A stretch of DNA of 64,000 bases from Prostheceraeus crozeri (GCA_907163375.1 CAJQUW010010382.1:85266-149265); one strand, 5' to 3'. Positions 33,141 through 45,500 are shown, counted from the first letter of the stretch. Notes: a model not told the origin generated them from the sequence alone. Numbers and translations are program-made.

Positions 33141-33530
33141 AAAGATTGCAGAGTGCCAGTTCGCCTGGGCAATGAATAGAAAGATGTCCTCAGACTTGAA
33201 CAATTTAAGCACAACAATTCCTTGGCAGACGTAGACGCTGCGTTTCGCCCTGCAAGGGCTCGTCAGCACGCCTCGGAATGGCCCAAACTAGCTTAAAATA
33301 TCTAGAATGTCTGAACAAGTTGAAGAACTGCACAACTGGCTGCTCTGCATTTATTTACCCTGGCTTTGCCATGCGGCCAATAATCACTCAAATTGCAGAG
33401 TGGCAGTTCGCCTGGGCCACTCCTAGCGTTCTTGTTCAAGTCTGAGGACATCTTTCTCTTTCTTTGTTATAAAGAATTTTTGAAATAATCAATAAAAATC
33501 CGACGTTTCGTAATTTAGTCATTGCAACTG
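33141..33530 (-). repeat. PLE-like terminal region with mixed direct and inverted repeats
   Basis: TTGCAGAGTGCCAGTTCGCC at 33146 recurs directly at 33393 (one mismatch), while AAGATGTCCTCAGACTTGAA at 33181 recurs in inverted orientation, ending at 33454. It contains the hammerhead candidate at 33217-33279. A degenerate CGAAACGTCGG word lies on the minus strand at about 33510-33520. This looks like rearranged PLE terminal repeats without a protein-coding part. Confidence 0.55.
33217..33279 (-). ncRNA. Type I hammerhead ribozyme candidate
   Basis: All catalytic elements are present in order on the minus strand: CTGACGA core; stem II GCCCT-TGC-AGGGC (5 bp, closed triloop); GAAA; a 2-bp stem III CG-CAG-CG; then U-C, with cleavage predicted after the C. 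Stem I is supported by GTG/TAC next to the core, then GGC/GCC, then ATTCC/GGAAT, with internal loops between, as expected for loop-loop contacts of natural hammerheads. A very short stem III is typical of hammerheads in PLEs and retrozymes, where two copies may act as a dimer. The fit comes from complementarity, not from a folding calculation. Confidence 0.75.
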
Positions 33531-33714
33531 TCTACCTTCTTGCTATTCATGTACTCGTATATCTACATGATTTCCGTTTTCATCCAGTTTCAAAGAATTT
33601 CATTAGAGCTATAGATGTATGGGTTACTAATGATCAGAGTGATTTGCAAGTATTAGAAAAATAAGGTTACAGGTCTATCTAAGTCTGTTTTAAATTCCTT
33701 AACATCGTTTCAAT

Positions 33715-33938
33715 TTCAAAATAAAAACCACTATGTTTAGGAAAGATAAAGTTTATCCCGGATAGATAGGAGTCCATCCTTGCCTTCACATGTGTAGTGA
33801 ATCATCTCTATTGCATCATCCATTTAACTGTTTCATTTCCCCTCAAATTTTCATTCCCATGATTATGCTCGCTGAAGGACGAGTGAAAGCTCGGGATAAA
33901 CTTTTTCTTTCCCTAAACACTGTGATTTTTATTTTGAA
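33715..33938. repeat. 224-bp imperfect palindrome (foldback)
   Basis: Left TTCAAAATAAAAACCACTAT...GTTTATCCCG (33715-33760) is inverted at 33892-33938, ~45-bp arms with a few mismatches and small gaps. Next to the right arm lies a hairpin, CGAG-TGAAAG-CTCG. No target duplication found. It may be a small MITE or a decayed retroelement terminus. Confidence 0.6.
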
Positions 33939-34088
33939 TTCTGACTACGCGTGTTATTATCTCTGAAACAATCAACCGTTTCAATTTCCCTATGTAATCT
34001 ATGAAATTCATTTACGATTAGTAGCTGGCCTGTAGTACTTTAGTGTGACTTTTCAAAATATTCAGTGCATAGAATAGGAATATCAGGT

Positions 34089-35082
34089 ACAGTAGTAACT
34101 CCGCATTTATTAAAGCCCCAATATGTGTACACATTCGATTTTATTAAATGAACTCAAGGGAGATACAGATGGAATTGTCACCAAATGTGAGACATGCAAA
34201 TTTTTGCAGTTTTAAGAAATTGCCACGGAATTGAGTGATCAAGATTGTAATGCACAAGGAATGATGTCATTTTACAGATCGTGCGTGTCATGACAGCTTT
34301 GGAGATTTAATGTTTGTTAAATTAGCAGTTCGATGGGTTCCTATTACTTTCATGCTCAACCTCAAGGGTATTTTTTTGAGCGTGATCATATCACAGGCAA
34401 CCTGTCACTGGCAGAGAAAAATCACATAATGAAAAGACAATGACTTAGTAGTAGTAGTAGCAGTATGTGTTTATTCATATGAAATGGAAATCATGCATTG
34501 CAGATACACAGATGAAAAAAACAGAGCTTGTACAGTATGCAGAAGACATGCACAGTAGTTGTAGGAAATATACTCATTGACATGATTAATGAAACAAACT
34601 ATCATTGGCTTGACTTCGTTTGACTTTGAAAGATGTAAATGGCTCTACATCACTATTCAGATTCAAGAAATGAAACATGAATTTAGTGAATCATAAAATC
34701 ATGCCGGTGAAATTTGAATTAAAAACTTGAAATTTCAGCCAAGAGAGCAAAATAATATCGCGACTTTTTCATGAAGACTTTCATTATGATACAATTCATG
34801 AAATTCCCTTGATAATCAGCTTGATTTCCGCTTAGGTAGGATGCTTAGTAGCAAATATTCATTCCTTTTGATATCCAACTTGTTTCATACTACTTATTTA
34901 GGAGAGTCATCTCGGTAGTATATAAATTGGCAAATTTTGACTTTTTTCAAAAGTGCTCAAATAATTATTTGGACCACTGGAACGTAATCTCCGCAACAAA
35001 CTGAATCTTTTGATATAAAATTTTTCACTGCATACAGATACTTTTTTGAGTCGACACTCTACCTGTATATCCCTACTCTATG
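34089..35082. repeat. Interspersed repeat R2, copy 2 (with an insertion)
   Basis: Direct counterpart of 29133-29958. It differs by the 164-bp insertion at 34447-34610, absent from copy 1, where TGACTT is present once in continuous sequence. Confidence 0.75.
34447..34610 (-). mobile_element. Truncated retroelement 3' end with (TAC)n tail
   Basis: TGACTT occurs at 34441-34446 and 34611-34616; the empty paralogue at about 29486 has it once. On the minus strand the insert ends in ATGAATAAACACATACTGC followed by (TAC)n, i.e. a polyadenylation-like signal and a simple-repeat tail. This is the signature of a 5'-truncated non-LTR retrotransposon or SINE inserted by target-primed reverse transcription. 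Confidence 0.75.
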
Positions 35083-36816
35083 ATTCAGTGCAAGCAGTTG
35101 CGGCTAGAGCACAGCCCTAACAAAAGCTCCCAAACTTTTGCACAATTGTATTGGTGAAATGCAAACTTTATAGAATTGTACCTCCATAGTTTTAGTAAAA
35201 TCTTCCGCTCGAGCACCGTTGGACATACGTGCAGTAGATAGTTATGAATTCGATACTGGATGCATGCACTTTACTCGATAGCATTCATGCATTACATAAT
35301 AAATATTCTCCTCTGGACCACGTAATATTTAGGATTAAATAAATTAACACAACTCATGTTGGGATTCCGCAAAATAATACAAGATTTTAAGTGATTCATG
35401 TGATTCGATGCAATAACTATATTTATGCTCCATTGATTTCATGATCATATAGTAGCCATTGAATTACATATGCACCATTGACTGTCCTCCACTTCCATTG
35501 TTTTCAATATTGAATGATCATTTATCATTATTCTATCCTTTGTAAATATCATCGTACCTCATCATCTCGTTTTCCACTTTTTATTTTGTCACTCATCTTT
35601 TCATTGCACATTGCATCCCCTGTTAACGTGTCTTCTTTTGAAAAATATACGTTCTGCTATTCGCAAATTACCTTCATGGAAATTCAGATGCAAGTAGACA
35701 TTTTGATTTGCCACATACTAGAACCTCACCTATTTTAGCGAATATTGTACATAAGTAGGACACTTTTCAATTCATAGCTGCGGATAATGCATGTAATAAA
35801 TTCAGATCAAGCTATTTCGCAGAAAATGCACTATCTAAGTATTCAAGTAAAGACAAGATTTGGAAATCTTCAACATTCATGCCTATACGCTTCATGAAAG
35901 TTGGTGAGACTCTTTCAGTTATTAATTCTTCATCATAAGCTTAACAAATTAATTCTTAGCAGGTTAAGAATCGTCATTGTGTTAGCTTGGAAATCGTGAC
36001 ACATGTGAAAAGATCATAGAGTAATTAGTTAAATCAACGATACAGTTCAAGAAAACATAATCCAGGCGTCGGCAACAGACGTTTAAATTCATCAGTGTTT
36101 AAATAAGCGACTGACTGAATGCACTGGTGTGTTCAGCAATGAATAATTTGTTTCTCTTCTAAAATTATGTTAACGAATAAAGTAGATTTGTATCAATTGC
36201 TGATAAATGGAAATTCACCATAAGTGACTGCTATGTGACATATTCATATTTACTGCACTATCGGTAGATTACAGTGTTGCATGCATGACAACTTAACAAC
36301 GTAGAGCCGAAAAATGACTGTACTTCTCATTTACGAATCTGTAACCAGGGACCTAATGTCTCCTTTATTGATTCTTTGTCAGTCTAATTATTTAATAATG
36401 TAGTTATTATTTTAAATTAGTATACATTAATAATTAATCCTATCCTGTCCGGGGCTTCTCCGCCCCGAGACTTGTGGCTTAATGACTTTACGAGCAGCTT
36501 TGGTGTATTTTTAAGCTATTACCGCAAAATTGCTGGATTTGGGACACTAGAAGGTCAAAATTGTGGCCTATTTTGAAGTATTGTTTCGAAGGGTTGATTT
36601 TTTCAGTTTTTGTAGGTATTTTATAGAAGATAAACTTTGCAAATGCCTGCTCAGCGTTAACCTTTTCTCATCAATTGCTCACTATTTTACATTGCAAATT
36701 GAAGTGCATTTAAATTGAGCATCGAGTGTTCGACTACAGATGGCAATTCGCAGTCTCGGGAGCTATGTTATAGTGTGCGCAAGATTCTATAATTCCTCAA
36801 GCCCATTAACGCCCTA
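35083..36816. other. Non-coding AT-rich stretch
   Basis: No transposon ends, arrays or motifs were recognised. CGGGGCTTCTCCGCCCCG at 36450-36467 is a short GC-rich hairpin in an otherwise AT-rich region, with no gene next to it. Confidence 0.4.
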
Positions 36817-37144
36817 GGGTGACCGCACAGAAACAGCGTTAGATAGTGAGTTGTTTGTGTCAAACAAATCTCCAACAATTGTTAGAGACTTATTGGCCCC
36901 TAACCGCATGATGCGTACAGAAGAGTTGTTGGAGTTTCGTTTCAATCTTTACATGACAACCCTTTTGTTTTCATTATCCATGTTCGTTCTAGTCCTTTAT
37001 TGTTATAGTATCGGAATTCTATGACAATGACGACCGCGGCCACTAATCATAGTCAATGTATGACAACGGCGGTGACAATTATTCGTTTCTGTGCTGACTT
37101 ACGCAACAAATCAGTGTGGTATTTAAGAAACAAGTCATGAATGA

Positions 37145-37713
37145 GGCCGCTGTCACACAGAATAAAGCGTCTTCCATCTTCCATGTCACTCGCCTTTTTG
37201 CACATTCTTCATAAAGTGTCTTCCATAAGGCGCAATGAGGTGACTTTCATCCGCCGTCTTCCGCCTTCCATCTTCCATCTTCCACGTACCGCAGTCACAC
37301 TAGGGAAATCCATCTCCGATACAGTCAGCGCTATTTTTCGCTATTTACTGTTGCTATGACTACTGTCTCTATCCTCGTCCTCGTTCGACATTGTGAACAG
37401 AGGCTGTTTTCTGATTGCTTCTCTTCGCAAATCACAGCTTCCTCTTCCCTCAGACGTCACTTCACGTTGTTCTATTTTTAGAGCAGTCTCAGGACAGAAC
37501 AGGAAATGAACTTCATCAGCCGGATAATTTCATGCCTTATGTCCGATAGACGCCGCCTTATGACTTTTCCTGTGTGACACCTTGATGGACGATGGAAGAT
37601 GACTTGTGGCTGATGACTTTTTCTGTGTGATAGGTTGTATTCTTTTCTACATGCAATTAAAGGGAAATCCCAAATGGAAGATGGAAGACTAATTTTTCTG
37701 TGTGACATCGGCC
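37145..37713. mobile_element. Nested MITE with TGTCACACAG ends
   Basis: Left GGCCGCTGTCACACAGAA and inverted right GGCCGATGTCACACAGAA match at 17 of 18 positions. CTTCCATCTTCCA words follow each end and recur inside (37170, 37270 and inverted at 37670), giving a multi-site subterminal pattern. The GGCC ends resemble the Harbinger-like MITEs of this window, but the flanking triplets (TGA, CAA) do not give a clean TWA duplication. Confidence 0.7.
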
Positions 37714-38094
37714 CAAACAAGTCAAAGAAAATTGCGGCATAAAAGCATAGATTTATAAATAGTATATTGACGGAGATAACCCGAAATCCTTTATTCAGGC
37801 GGGCCCGCTATGTCAGCAACCAGATAGCAGAAATACAATTAGCACACAATGAGTGCTAATGACTTTGTCATGCAGTGCATAATAAGAGCTATTGTCATTC
37901 CTTTTTCACCAAGCAGAAGTCATCAATCTCCTGCTTTTCGATCAATTCATGAAGGTAGACGATTTCTAATCTCGGATCAGTCGGATGACGAAGCAAACGT
38001 CATCCACAATGAATTCACTATCGAATGCAAGACACTCAATATTAGGGACATCTTGATGCCTGCAGAAACCAATCACAGATAGGCTGTCACAAGT

Positions 38095-38250
38095 TAGCGA
38101 TCACTGGCCAAGACTGACTTAACCACAAAATTAGATTGTCTAAGCGCATTACTTTGCTAGAAGTGGAAGCTGATTCAAAGCGATAGCACATGCAGGAACT
38201 TACTAAGTGTGCAAAAAGAAATGGGCTAGTGATGCTGTTAGTGATTTGTT
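38095..38250 (+). repeat. Dispersed repeat R1, copy 4 (in its parent element)
   Basis: Contains AAATTAGATTGTCTAAGCGC, GCACATGCAGGAACTTACTA and GCAAAAAGAAAT in the order seen at 13.1 kb. It is immediately followed by the right terminal repeat at 38254, which ties the R1 family to a DNA transposon. Confidence 0.65.
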
Positions 38251-39249
38251 GGCCTAACAGTGTTTCGGTGCGGTCGCCCCTGATAATTATTGGCACTACA
38301 TTGCTACCTCCTCACTCTTCTACAATAATGTGAACAGTTGAAGTCTTAATGCCATTTGGAACATGATTTTCATTCATTCAAATCTTTCAGTAAACAGGAA
38401 ACATTGTAACTAAATCACGTCAATGATGTCGATTTGAGGCTCTTTAGACACTGAAAGATGAACCTGGGAAAATCTGCATATAACAGGGAGCGGAAACTTT
38501 ATGTTGACACAATTAGACGGATAACAATAGTTATTGGGAGCTATAAACCTTTTGGGCAAGGTAGCCGTCATAATTGCAATATATTCCAATGTAGATGATG
38601 GCAAATCAGATGTAGAACTGTAACAATATTAATTTAATCGAGAAAGTAAGATATTCTTCACTTGAACCACAGAAATCTTGAAAAATTAACACAAATTAAG
38701 TCTCGTTATCAAAAGTTCAGTCTCAAACCTTGTATCACTTTCGAGATCAACATTAGACATGCTGACAGTATTGAAGTCTTGATGACGCCATTGAACAAAC
38801 ATCGCCTGAATTTTCAATGCTGCGATGTTCAACAAAAAACGATCCGCATCGAAGATACGAAAACGTCCCTATCCATAGATCTGGAGAGTCATTATGCAGG
38901 GACCGCGGAGTCTGCCTCAGTGAAGAGCCCGTATTGATGTTCCAAGTACCGCATCAGGGTCCATTTTCGAGGTCCGAGAAGGTCTGCATCTAGGTCCGCC
39001 TCGAAGGTCTGAATAGGATCCATTTATGTTAGGATTCTGTGTTAGGACCCATTTTGATTGTTGAGAGGAGCTGCATCAGGCTCCATTTTCAAAGTCCGAG
39101 AAGGTCTGTAATAGGCTCCAATGCCAGGTCCCTATCCATAGGTCCGGAGAGTCACTATGCAGGCAGCGTCTGTATCACTATATAGTCCACTTTGGTGGTC
39201 CGAGGTCTGTATTAGGCCGGAGGCACACACGATAAGTCATAAGCCGCAA

Positions 39250-41413
39250 GCCATTGAATATTTGTCAGATTCGATCGATCAAGCAAAACTGATCAACTCT
39301 GAGTGCAATATCATTCTTTGTGGTGATTTTAACAAGGTTGATGTCAGTGAAATTATAACTTTTCATGGTTTGGTGAATATTGTGAATGCCCCAACCAGAC
39401 ATAATGCCATCTTGGATATAATTCTTGTTGACGAAAATTTGTGTGAACTATATTTTGATCGTAAGATTTTCCCACCACTTTCAACGTCAGATCACAATGT
39501 CATCTATGTACCAAGTAATCATCGAATTCAAATACCACGCAAAAATGTTACCGTGTACGACTATCGAGATGATAATTTGAAAAAGTTTATAAGGTTTCTT
39601 GAGTCTGTCAAATGGGAAGAAATGTATTCTTCACAAGACGATATTGAGCTAAAGACAAACATATTCTACCGACATTTTAATGATGCATTTGATCTTATAC
39701 CAAGAAGTGTCGTTCAAATATCAGAGAAAGATAAGCCTTGGATCACTCCAGTCGTGAAGCATTTGATACAGAAGCGATGGGATGCCTTCAGATGTGGTAA
39801 TTTTGGATTATATAACCACTACAAACACAAGGTTAAAGAAGAAATTCATCGAGCAAAACTTATGTGGGTTGAAAAGGTACAAAACAGACAGAAAAATGTG
39901 TGGAATGTTGTAAATGAGCATCGAAAGGGACAAAAGACTATAATTAAACATTCTAATTTCACAGCGGAAGTGTTAAATGACTATTTTGTAAGTCTTTTTC
40001 GAGATGATGTTCCAGATGATGCTAATGATAAACATTTAAGTGAAGGAATGGTGTCCTCTTTTTGGAACTGATGAAGTGGAGAGCGCATTGCAAAGATTGG
40101 CCGCAAAGAGCACTGGAAGTGATGAAATCCCCGTAAGACTATTAAAAGCAGCCGCATCAGTTATCTCAAAACCTTTGACACATTTGTTCAATTCGTCTCT
40201 ATCATTACAAACTTTCCCACATCAATGGAAAATTGTAAAAATTGTCCCCATTCCTAAATGCAAGAAACCAAGCATATCTGATTTTCGGCCCATTGCATTG
40301 CTACCTGTAGTTGCAAAAGTGTTTGAAAGACTCATTTTTCGTTGAATTGCAGATAATTTGTTGTGTAACTACGGACTAAATCAGTTTGGTTTTCGACGAA
40401 GCAGCAGTGCGACCTGCTATATGATTGCATTATTCGAAGAAATTCTTCGCAAATTTGAGACAACTAATGCTCGTGCCATTTCATTGATTAGTTTTGATGC
40501 AAAAAAGGCTTTTGAAAGTGTTTCCCATTGACATTTGATTAATACATTTCCCTCTTCGAGTTTACCGCGAGGTTTTATTTCATGGTATCAAAATTATTTA
40601 GATGGAGGGCAACAATATGTGTTTTATAATGAGCGCAGAAGTCAAATGGTACAAATTGCCTCTGGAATACCACAAGGAGCTGTTTTATCTCCGTCACTCT
40701 TTTGTGTTTTCATTTCGTCAGTAAGAGCAGAATTACAACAGAATAATATATATAAGTACGCAGATGATATCATGTTGATGTTGTGTCATTCCGGTGATGA
40801 GGTGTTGAACGAATCCACATCAAAGATAGAGTGGGAAAACATATGTTCATGGACTTCTGATCGTAACTTAGTCCTCAATATGAAAAAATCTTCACATCTT
40901 CTTGTAACAAAATCGCGCAATCCTCCTGAATGTGATTTTCTGTGTTCAGTCCTACCACCAAAAGAGACAATTGAAATCCTTGGATTTAAGTTGAATGCCT
41001 CTTTGACGTGGTCTTCACCTATTGATCAGCGACTGAGAAAAGCGTCGAAGCTAATTCATCTGCTGAGAACCCTAGACCTATAATCACCAAAAAAGATTTA
41101 ATCAACGTGTATCAGTCACTTCATGCTCTCGACTTTGAACTACGGATGCTCTTTGTATGTTAGAGATATTCTGGACAAAGATAAACATCTAATTTTAAAA
41201 TTCGAGAGACGCTGCCACAAAATTATTTGCAGCAGACATTGTAAGCTGAAGTGTTTGCCTGACTTTTTTCATATTCAACGCCAACAAGCTATGAAATTGT
41301 TTCAGTCCGCTTTTAATTGCGATCATGTTCTGAATTCAATCATCCCACATCGTCTTCCAAGTGGGCGGTTGTCACAACCATTCTGCAAGTCTTCGCGTAT
41401 GTGCCACATATGA
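39250..41413 (+). pseudogene. LINE ORF2: endonuclease end plus reverse transcriptase
   Basis: The first block (to 40069) has the endonuclease end 'IILCGDFN', 'TRHNAILDIILV' and 'STSDHNVIYV', then the linker up to the RT. The next frame (40040-41083) has 'IVKIVPIPK', 'DFRPIALLPVVAKVFERLI', 'LISFDAKKAF' (motif A), 'SGIPQGAVLSPSLFCVFI' (motif B), 'YKYADDIMLM' (motif C) and 'LGFKLNASLTW'. A last frame (41123-41413) has the C-terminal thumb and Cys/His-containing tail. Frame break near 40050, TGA at 40343, TGA near 40530, TAA at 41081 and a +1 shift near 41110 disrupt it. Confidence 0.88.
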
Positions 41414-41519
41414 CTATTTTGTATAATGCTATTTTTGACTGTTATTGATTTGATCTTGATTTGCCTGAATGATTTCTATTGATTTGAAAATATACGCTAT
41501 CTTATCTTATCTTATAGGC
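39250..41519 (+). mobile_element. 5'-truncated CR1/Jockey-group LINE with 12-bp target duplication
   Basis: CATAAGCCGCAA occurs at 39238-39249 and 41520-41531 and only once in the other copy of segment X, so the insertion is exactly delimited. It begins inside the apurinic-type endonuclease domain and ends in a (CTTAT)n tail (about 41498-41514). TGA stops, a frameshift near 40050 and another near 41110 show it is a dead copy. Confidence 0.92.
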
Positions 41520-42099
41520 CATAAGCCGCAAATAGAGTTCAAACAGATAAGTTTCAATGAGAGCAGGCATTCAGAATAAGCTACAAGCTTGAAGCAATAA
41601 GCCATCAGACACAAGCCGCCTTTGATTACGGAGGTACATTTGAAAAAGACACTAGTCATAAGTCATAAACCGTCATCCGGTTGTGAATCTATGGACGATG
41701 ATCTTCAATAGAACCGACATTGTGATACAACGCGTCATTCTTTATGCTTGTGCTTTATACTCCTGCAAAAATTAGGAAAATATAATTTATTTTCTTCTTC
41801 TGTCCGGTTGTCATGAGAAATTATTTTGCCAAAAATGGCTTATGACTTATGCATTATTCTGTGTGCCTCCGGCCTTAGGGTCTGTTTGAAGGTCCGAGTG
41901 AGTCATTAGGCATTAGTCCGCAGAGCCACTATACAGGTACCATTGAGTCTGTCTCCCTATATAGTCCGCCATGAAAGAGACCGCACATAATATGTCCACT
42001 ACCGTACAAAGAATTATTGGGTTCAAGAATGTTAAGCAACGAAGGGTTCTATATGGAACATCTTCAAAGTTGTGTGTGGCACTCCCGTTCTACTCAATG

Positions 42100-42546
42100 G
42101 TTCTACAATTGGTTGCATTTATCTTTTGCGATATTGCAGAAGTTTCATATCTCATAGATTCCTTAAATTGCCATTCACAAATAAAATGCAGGATGGATTT
42201 TAGATTTATCGTACTTCTTGTAGTTAAAAGCGTCAAAATGCAGATAGAAATCCATGGGCCTATCAAGAAGCAAGTTTTTACAACGACCTTTGCAATAACT
42301 TTCTTACCATTCATGGCAGAAGCATCGAATGAAATACAGGCGCAAGGGGTTGCTGAAGGAGTCTGTCCAAAATATTTGAATATAATCTTAAGATTTTCGG
42401 TCGACCAGAAGTGAACATGTTCATTAAGATGAAAAACGCATCTGTCTGAAAAGTCAGATTTCTCAAAAACGCTGGATTTTTAGCAAACTTGTGTTACACT
42501 ATCTCGGAACTTATGATCGTCATCTCCATCCAAAAATTCCTGGCAA
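42100..42546 (-). pseudogene. Mariner/IS630-like transposase relic (segment X, left copy)
   Basis: The minus strand from 42546 reads 'CQEFLDGDDDHKFRDSV', a stop, then 'FSDRCVFHLNEHVHFWSTEN', resembling the FCQ-x-(F/L)L ... F-x-DE-x-x-FHL-x-G-x-VN ... W-x-x-ENP region around the first catalytic Asp of these transposases. Asp is kept but Glu is replaced. The relic is cut at 42546 by the pogo-like transposon; in the right copy it continues upstream. Confidence 0.55.
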
Positions 42547-45500
42547 GTAGTAGGTTAGTTGATACATTTTTTGGTTTTTTGCATTTTTTAGGAAAATTTT
42601 AGCAGATATAAAAATTCTAAAATAACATTCGAGTTCTCTATCGTATTAGGAAGCTAGAAAACATAGACACTTTCAGCTCATAGGTTGTTAAGGAACTGCC
42701 ACATAGGTTTTAAAAAGTCCATCAAAACGTATCAACTAACCTGGTAGGGCAGGTTTGTTGATACACTCGACAAGGATAGTTGATACATCTTTCTTTGAAT
42801 TTATACATCTTATCATTTGCTCCATGTTATGCCTACTTGAATACGAAATGAAAAATAACTTATCAAAAAAGTTGTAGCTTTTTACTCTAGACTAGATACA
42901 TCTGAAAATGTGGCACTGGGATCCATCATTTTAGTCAACGATTGCTCGTCATAGCCTATAGGCCTGTCCAAGCTTAGCCCTGGCTAGGTCCATAGGTAGC
43001 GTACTTTACGATGTCTTATCATTTATCAAAATATTTTTAATGCATGTATACGTGTGTTCATGTGTAGGTCTACGCATAGCTTTCTTTGTTTATTGCATCG
43101 ATAAGCATGAAAGATAGGCCTTCTCTACATCTAATACTTCGCAAACTCAATTCCATTTCTATAAGTCAACAAAGGCAACATATTTGAACATGCTTTTAGG
43201 CATTCTATCTGCTATCAAAAATAACAAAAACGGTCGCGTTTGAGCCTAAACAAATTTCTACAAAAAACACAGGCATGCATACCTAAGTTCATATTCCAAA
43301 GTTAGATAGATCATGGTCAAATTTCAAATGATGAGCTCGTCGCGCCGAGCCACCAACTACCTCAGGTCTTGGCAGTTTGGTAAGAATGTCATCAATAAAG
43401 AAAGCGTCTGTGTCATCTTCATCTGGAATAAAAAGATCACTTTGAAATGGCACTTTCTTTAAGAAAATGCCCTTAAATTCTACGTTATCCTTCTTACATC
43501 AATACGGGCAACGTAGTTCATGTGTCTTGATTTGCCTAGAACTCTGACTACAACGAAGTCTCCAATGTCTATTTCTTCGCTTTCAAACTCCATGTCAGGA
43601 GGAGAATTCTCAGAATCTTCTTCATACTCAGACGTTCTGATCAGTTTCCTTCGTCGAATCTGCCTTCTTCTTTCGTTCTTGATTTGTCTCCTCAACTTCT
43701 CGAAGGACCGGTGAGGAGGTCAGTATTCGTGTCTTGCCCTTGCGAGATCGTTTGGTAGATCGCTTTCGTGGCGGAGCCTTCGGTATCGGCAGGACTTCGC
43801 TTGCCGACACGTGAACTCTCTCGATTAGAGGGATCGGTTCTTCTTCGCTTGTGTCTTCGTCGCTCGAGTTCCCCATTTCAGTAGGCCTCTCAGGATCTGT
43901 TAATAAAGAAGGTGCGAAGTCGCTATCGGTGAATAACTCTCGGTTCAATGGGTGGATCCCTGTGCTCTGAAAACCTGACAAGATGTTTCTTGGTGAAATG
44001 GCGGACATTTGAGCCGTAGCAACGAGACCAGGAATATCATATATTGTCAGTGCCTTTCCTTGGTTGGACCTGAGTCAAGAGTCCGTTGCACTGTTGAAAG
44101 CGCTCTTGAAAGGTCCGTACACAGATTTGTCAAGCGGTTGAAGACGGTGAGAAGTATGAGGAGGAATGGTTAGCACGACAATGCCGTTGCTTCGTGCAAA
44201 CTTGATTGTTTCCAGAGACACATGTGATTCCTGATTGTCAAGAATCAGTAGAACTTTGCGGTCCTTTGAACAACGAGTGTGTCTAACAAAGTGTTCCAAG
44301 TATATCAGAAAAATACTTTCGTTCATCCAACCTGATCTATTTGCCCGACCCACACTCCCAGGGGGGCCGCCTCGCACGAAATGGTCTCGAAAGTGTACTC
44401 GCGGGAAGACAAACATTGGAGGTATGAAGTTGCCTGATGCACTGATTGCGTACACAACGGTGACCAATTCACCTCTCTCAGCTGATGTTAATGAGCCCAC
44501 CCGCTTCCGACCTCTTTCAGAAACGATGGCACGTGGTTTCTGTACTGTAGTGCAACCCGTTTCATCCAAATTATAGATATCTTCCGGCTTGAAATGAAAC
44601 TCATCCATATCGCGGGTCAAATTGTCATAAAACTCACCAACCTTCTGACGGTTGAAAGCAGTAGCCCTACCTAAAGATTCAGGCGAACGGATGATTAAGG
44701 ATTGTCTTCGCTTGAATCCTGCCCACCAGGCCATTCCTGCCTTTCCATTTTCATGCCAAGATTGAGGGATCTTAATGTTATTCTTTTTAGCAAACTCGTA
44801 GGCCAATTCGCGACATTTGGTCAGAGATAATCCGAAGAACATGTCTGATAACAGTTTTATGTGACCGCCTAGCTCATTTTCTAAGTCCGATGGAAAGACG
44901 TAATGACCATTCGCTACTGCCGCGTACCCGGAAGTTTCAGGAAAAGACTCAGAGTTTCTAGATTTCACCAAGAACCGATAAAGAGTCATTTTATCGATGT
45001 TCAAATCTGTCGCCGTCTTACGAATCGATTGACCCTGACTAACTAGTTCCGCAGCTTTTATTAACAGATCGTGAGGGGTCCTAGTAGCTCGATTAGTCTT
45101 GCGTGTATAGAATTGCGGCATTTTTCTGCAAAAAAAACAATACTAAGATGACTATTTACCGCAGGTATATTGGATATCTTTATAGTTTTGCGTAGCAATT
45201 ATCAGATGCTAAATTCAAAAAGAAGGTGTCGCTTTAAATAATTTATAGAAGCAGGCTTACCCTTCAAAGCTTCAGTGTAAACTATGTTAATCACACAACT
45301 TGTAGAATAGGCATACCTAGGCAAATTTGCAGACATCTTTCTGGGTCATGCAAAGTCGTTTATTTTATGTTTTTATGAGGTCAATGAACATTTGCAAGAA
45401 TGTAGAATGTCTTAAACTACCACCTGAACCTGTTTATGTAGGTATTTGGTTATAGTCTATGTATGTTGTGGCAACACCCACCCGAAATTCCAGCTTCACT

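Larger units (their letters stand above)
36817..38279. mobile_element. Non-autonomous DNA transposon (~1.46 kb), R1 family
   Basis: Left end GGGTGACCGCACAGAAACAG and inverted right end GGGCGACCGCACCGAAACAC form ~26-bp terminal repeats ending in GTTAG/CTAAC. The right-hand interior (38095-38250) is the R1 dispersed repeat, so R1 copies elsewhere are fragments of this family. A MITE is nested at 37145-37713. No transposase. The target duplication is unclear here, though the small relative at 8149-8207 has an 8-bp one. Confidence 0.7.
39215..41874. mobile_element. Harbinger-like MITE in segment X left copy (split by LINE)
   Basis: Left GGCCGGAGGCACACACGATA and inverted right GGCCGGAGGCACACAGAATA form the ends, followed by AAGTCATAAGCC words on both arms. 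TTA flanks both sides (39212-39214, 41875-41877), the PIF/Harbinger target triplet. The LINE inserted at the CATAAGCCGCAA word of the left arm; without it the MITE is about 380 bp. Confidence 0.85.
38562..42546 (+). repeat. Duplicated segment X, left copy
   Basis: Starts TAGCCGTCATAATTGCAATA and ends TTCCTGGCAA, like 45925-49876. About 1.7 kb remain after removing the LINE at 39250-41519 and one copy of its target duplication. It contains repeated GGTCCGAGA/GAGTCACTATGCAGG words (three degenerate blocks near 38868, 39130 and 41900), a Harbinger-like MITE and a transposase relic. A pogo-like transposon follows two bases after its right end. Confidence 0.9.

Noticed and set aside
33885-33900. 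Hammerhead ribozyme around CTGAAGGACGAGTGAAAGCTC
   Set aside because: GAAA falls in a CGAG-TGAAAG-CTCG hairpin loop, so the bases cannot serve as the hammerhead core; no cleavage triplet is placed correctly.
38662-38937. 91-codon open frame conserved in both copies of segment X (also 46025-46300)
   Set aside because: Lacks an ATG (starts at TTG), has several amino-acid changes between otherwise near-identical copies, and no motif. Conservation is explained by the duplication.
41971-42414. 147-codon open frame conserved in both copies of segment X (also 49301-49744)
   Set aside because: The opposite strand carries ordered transposase-like motifs, so this frame is a shadow of that relic; conservation reflects duplication.
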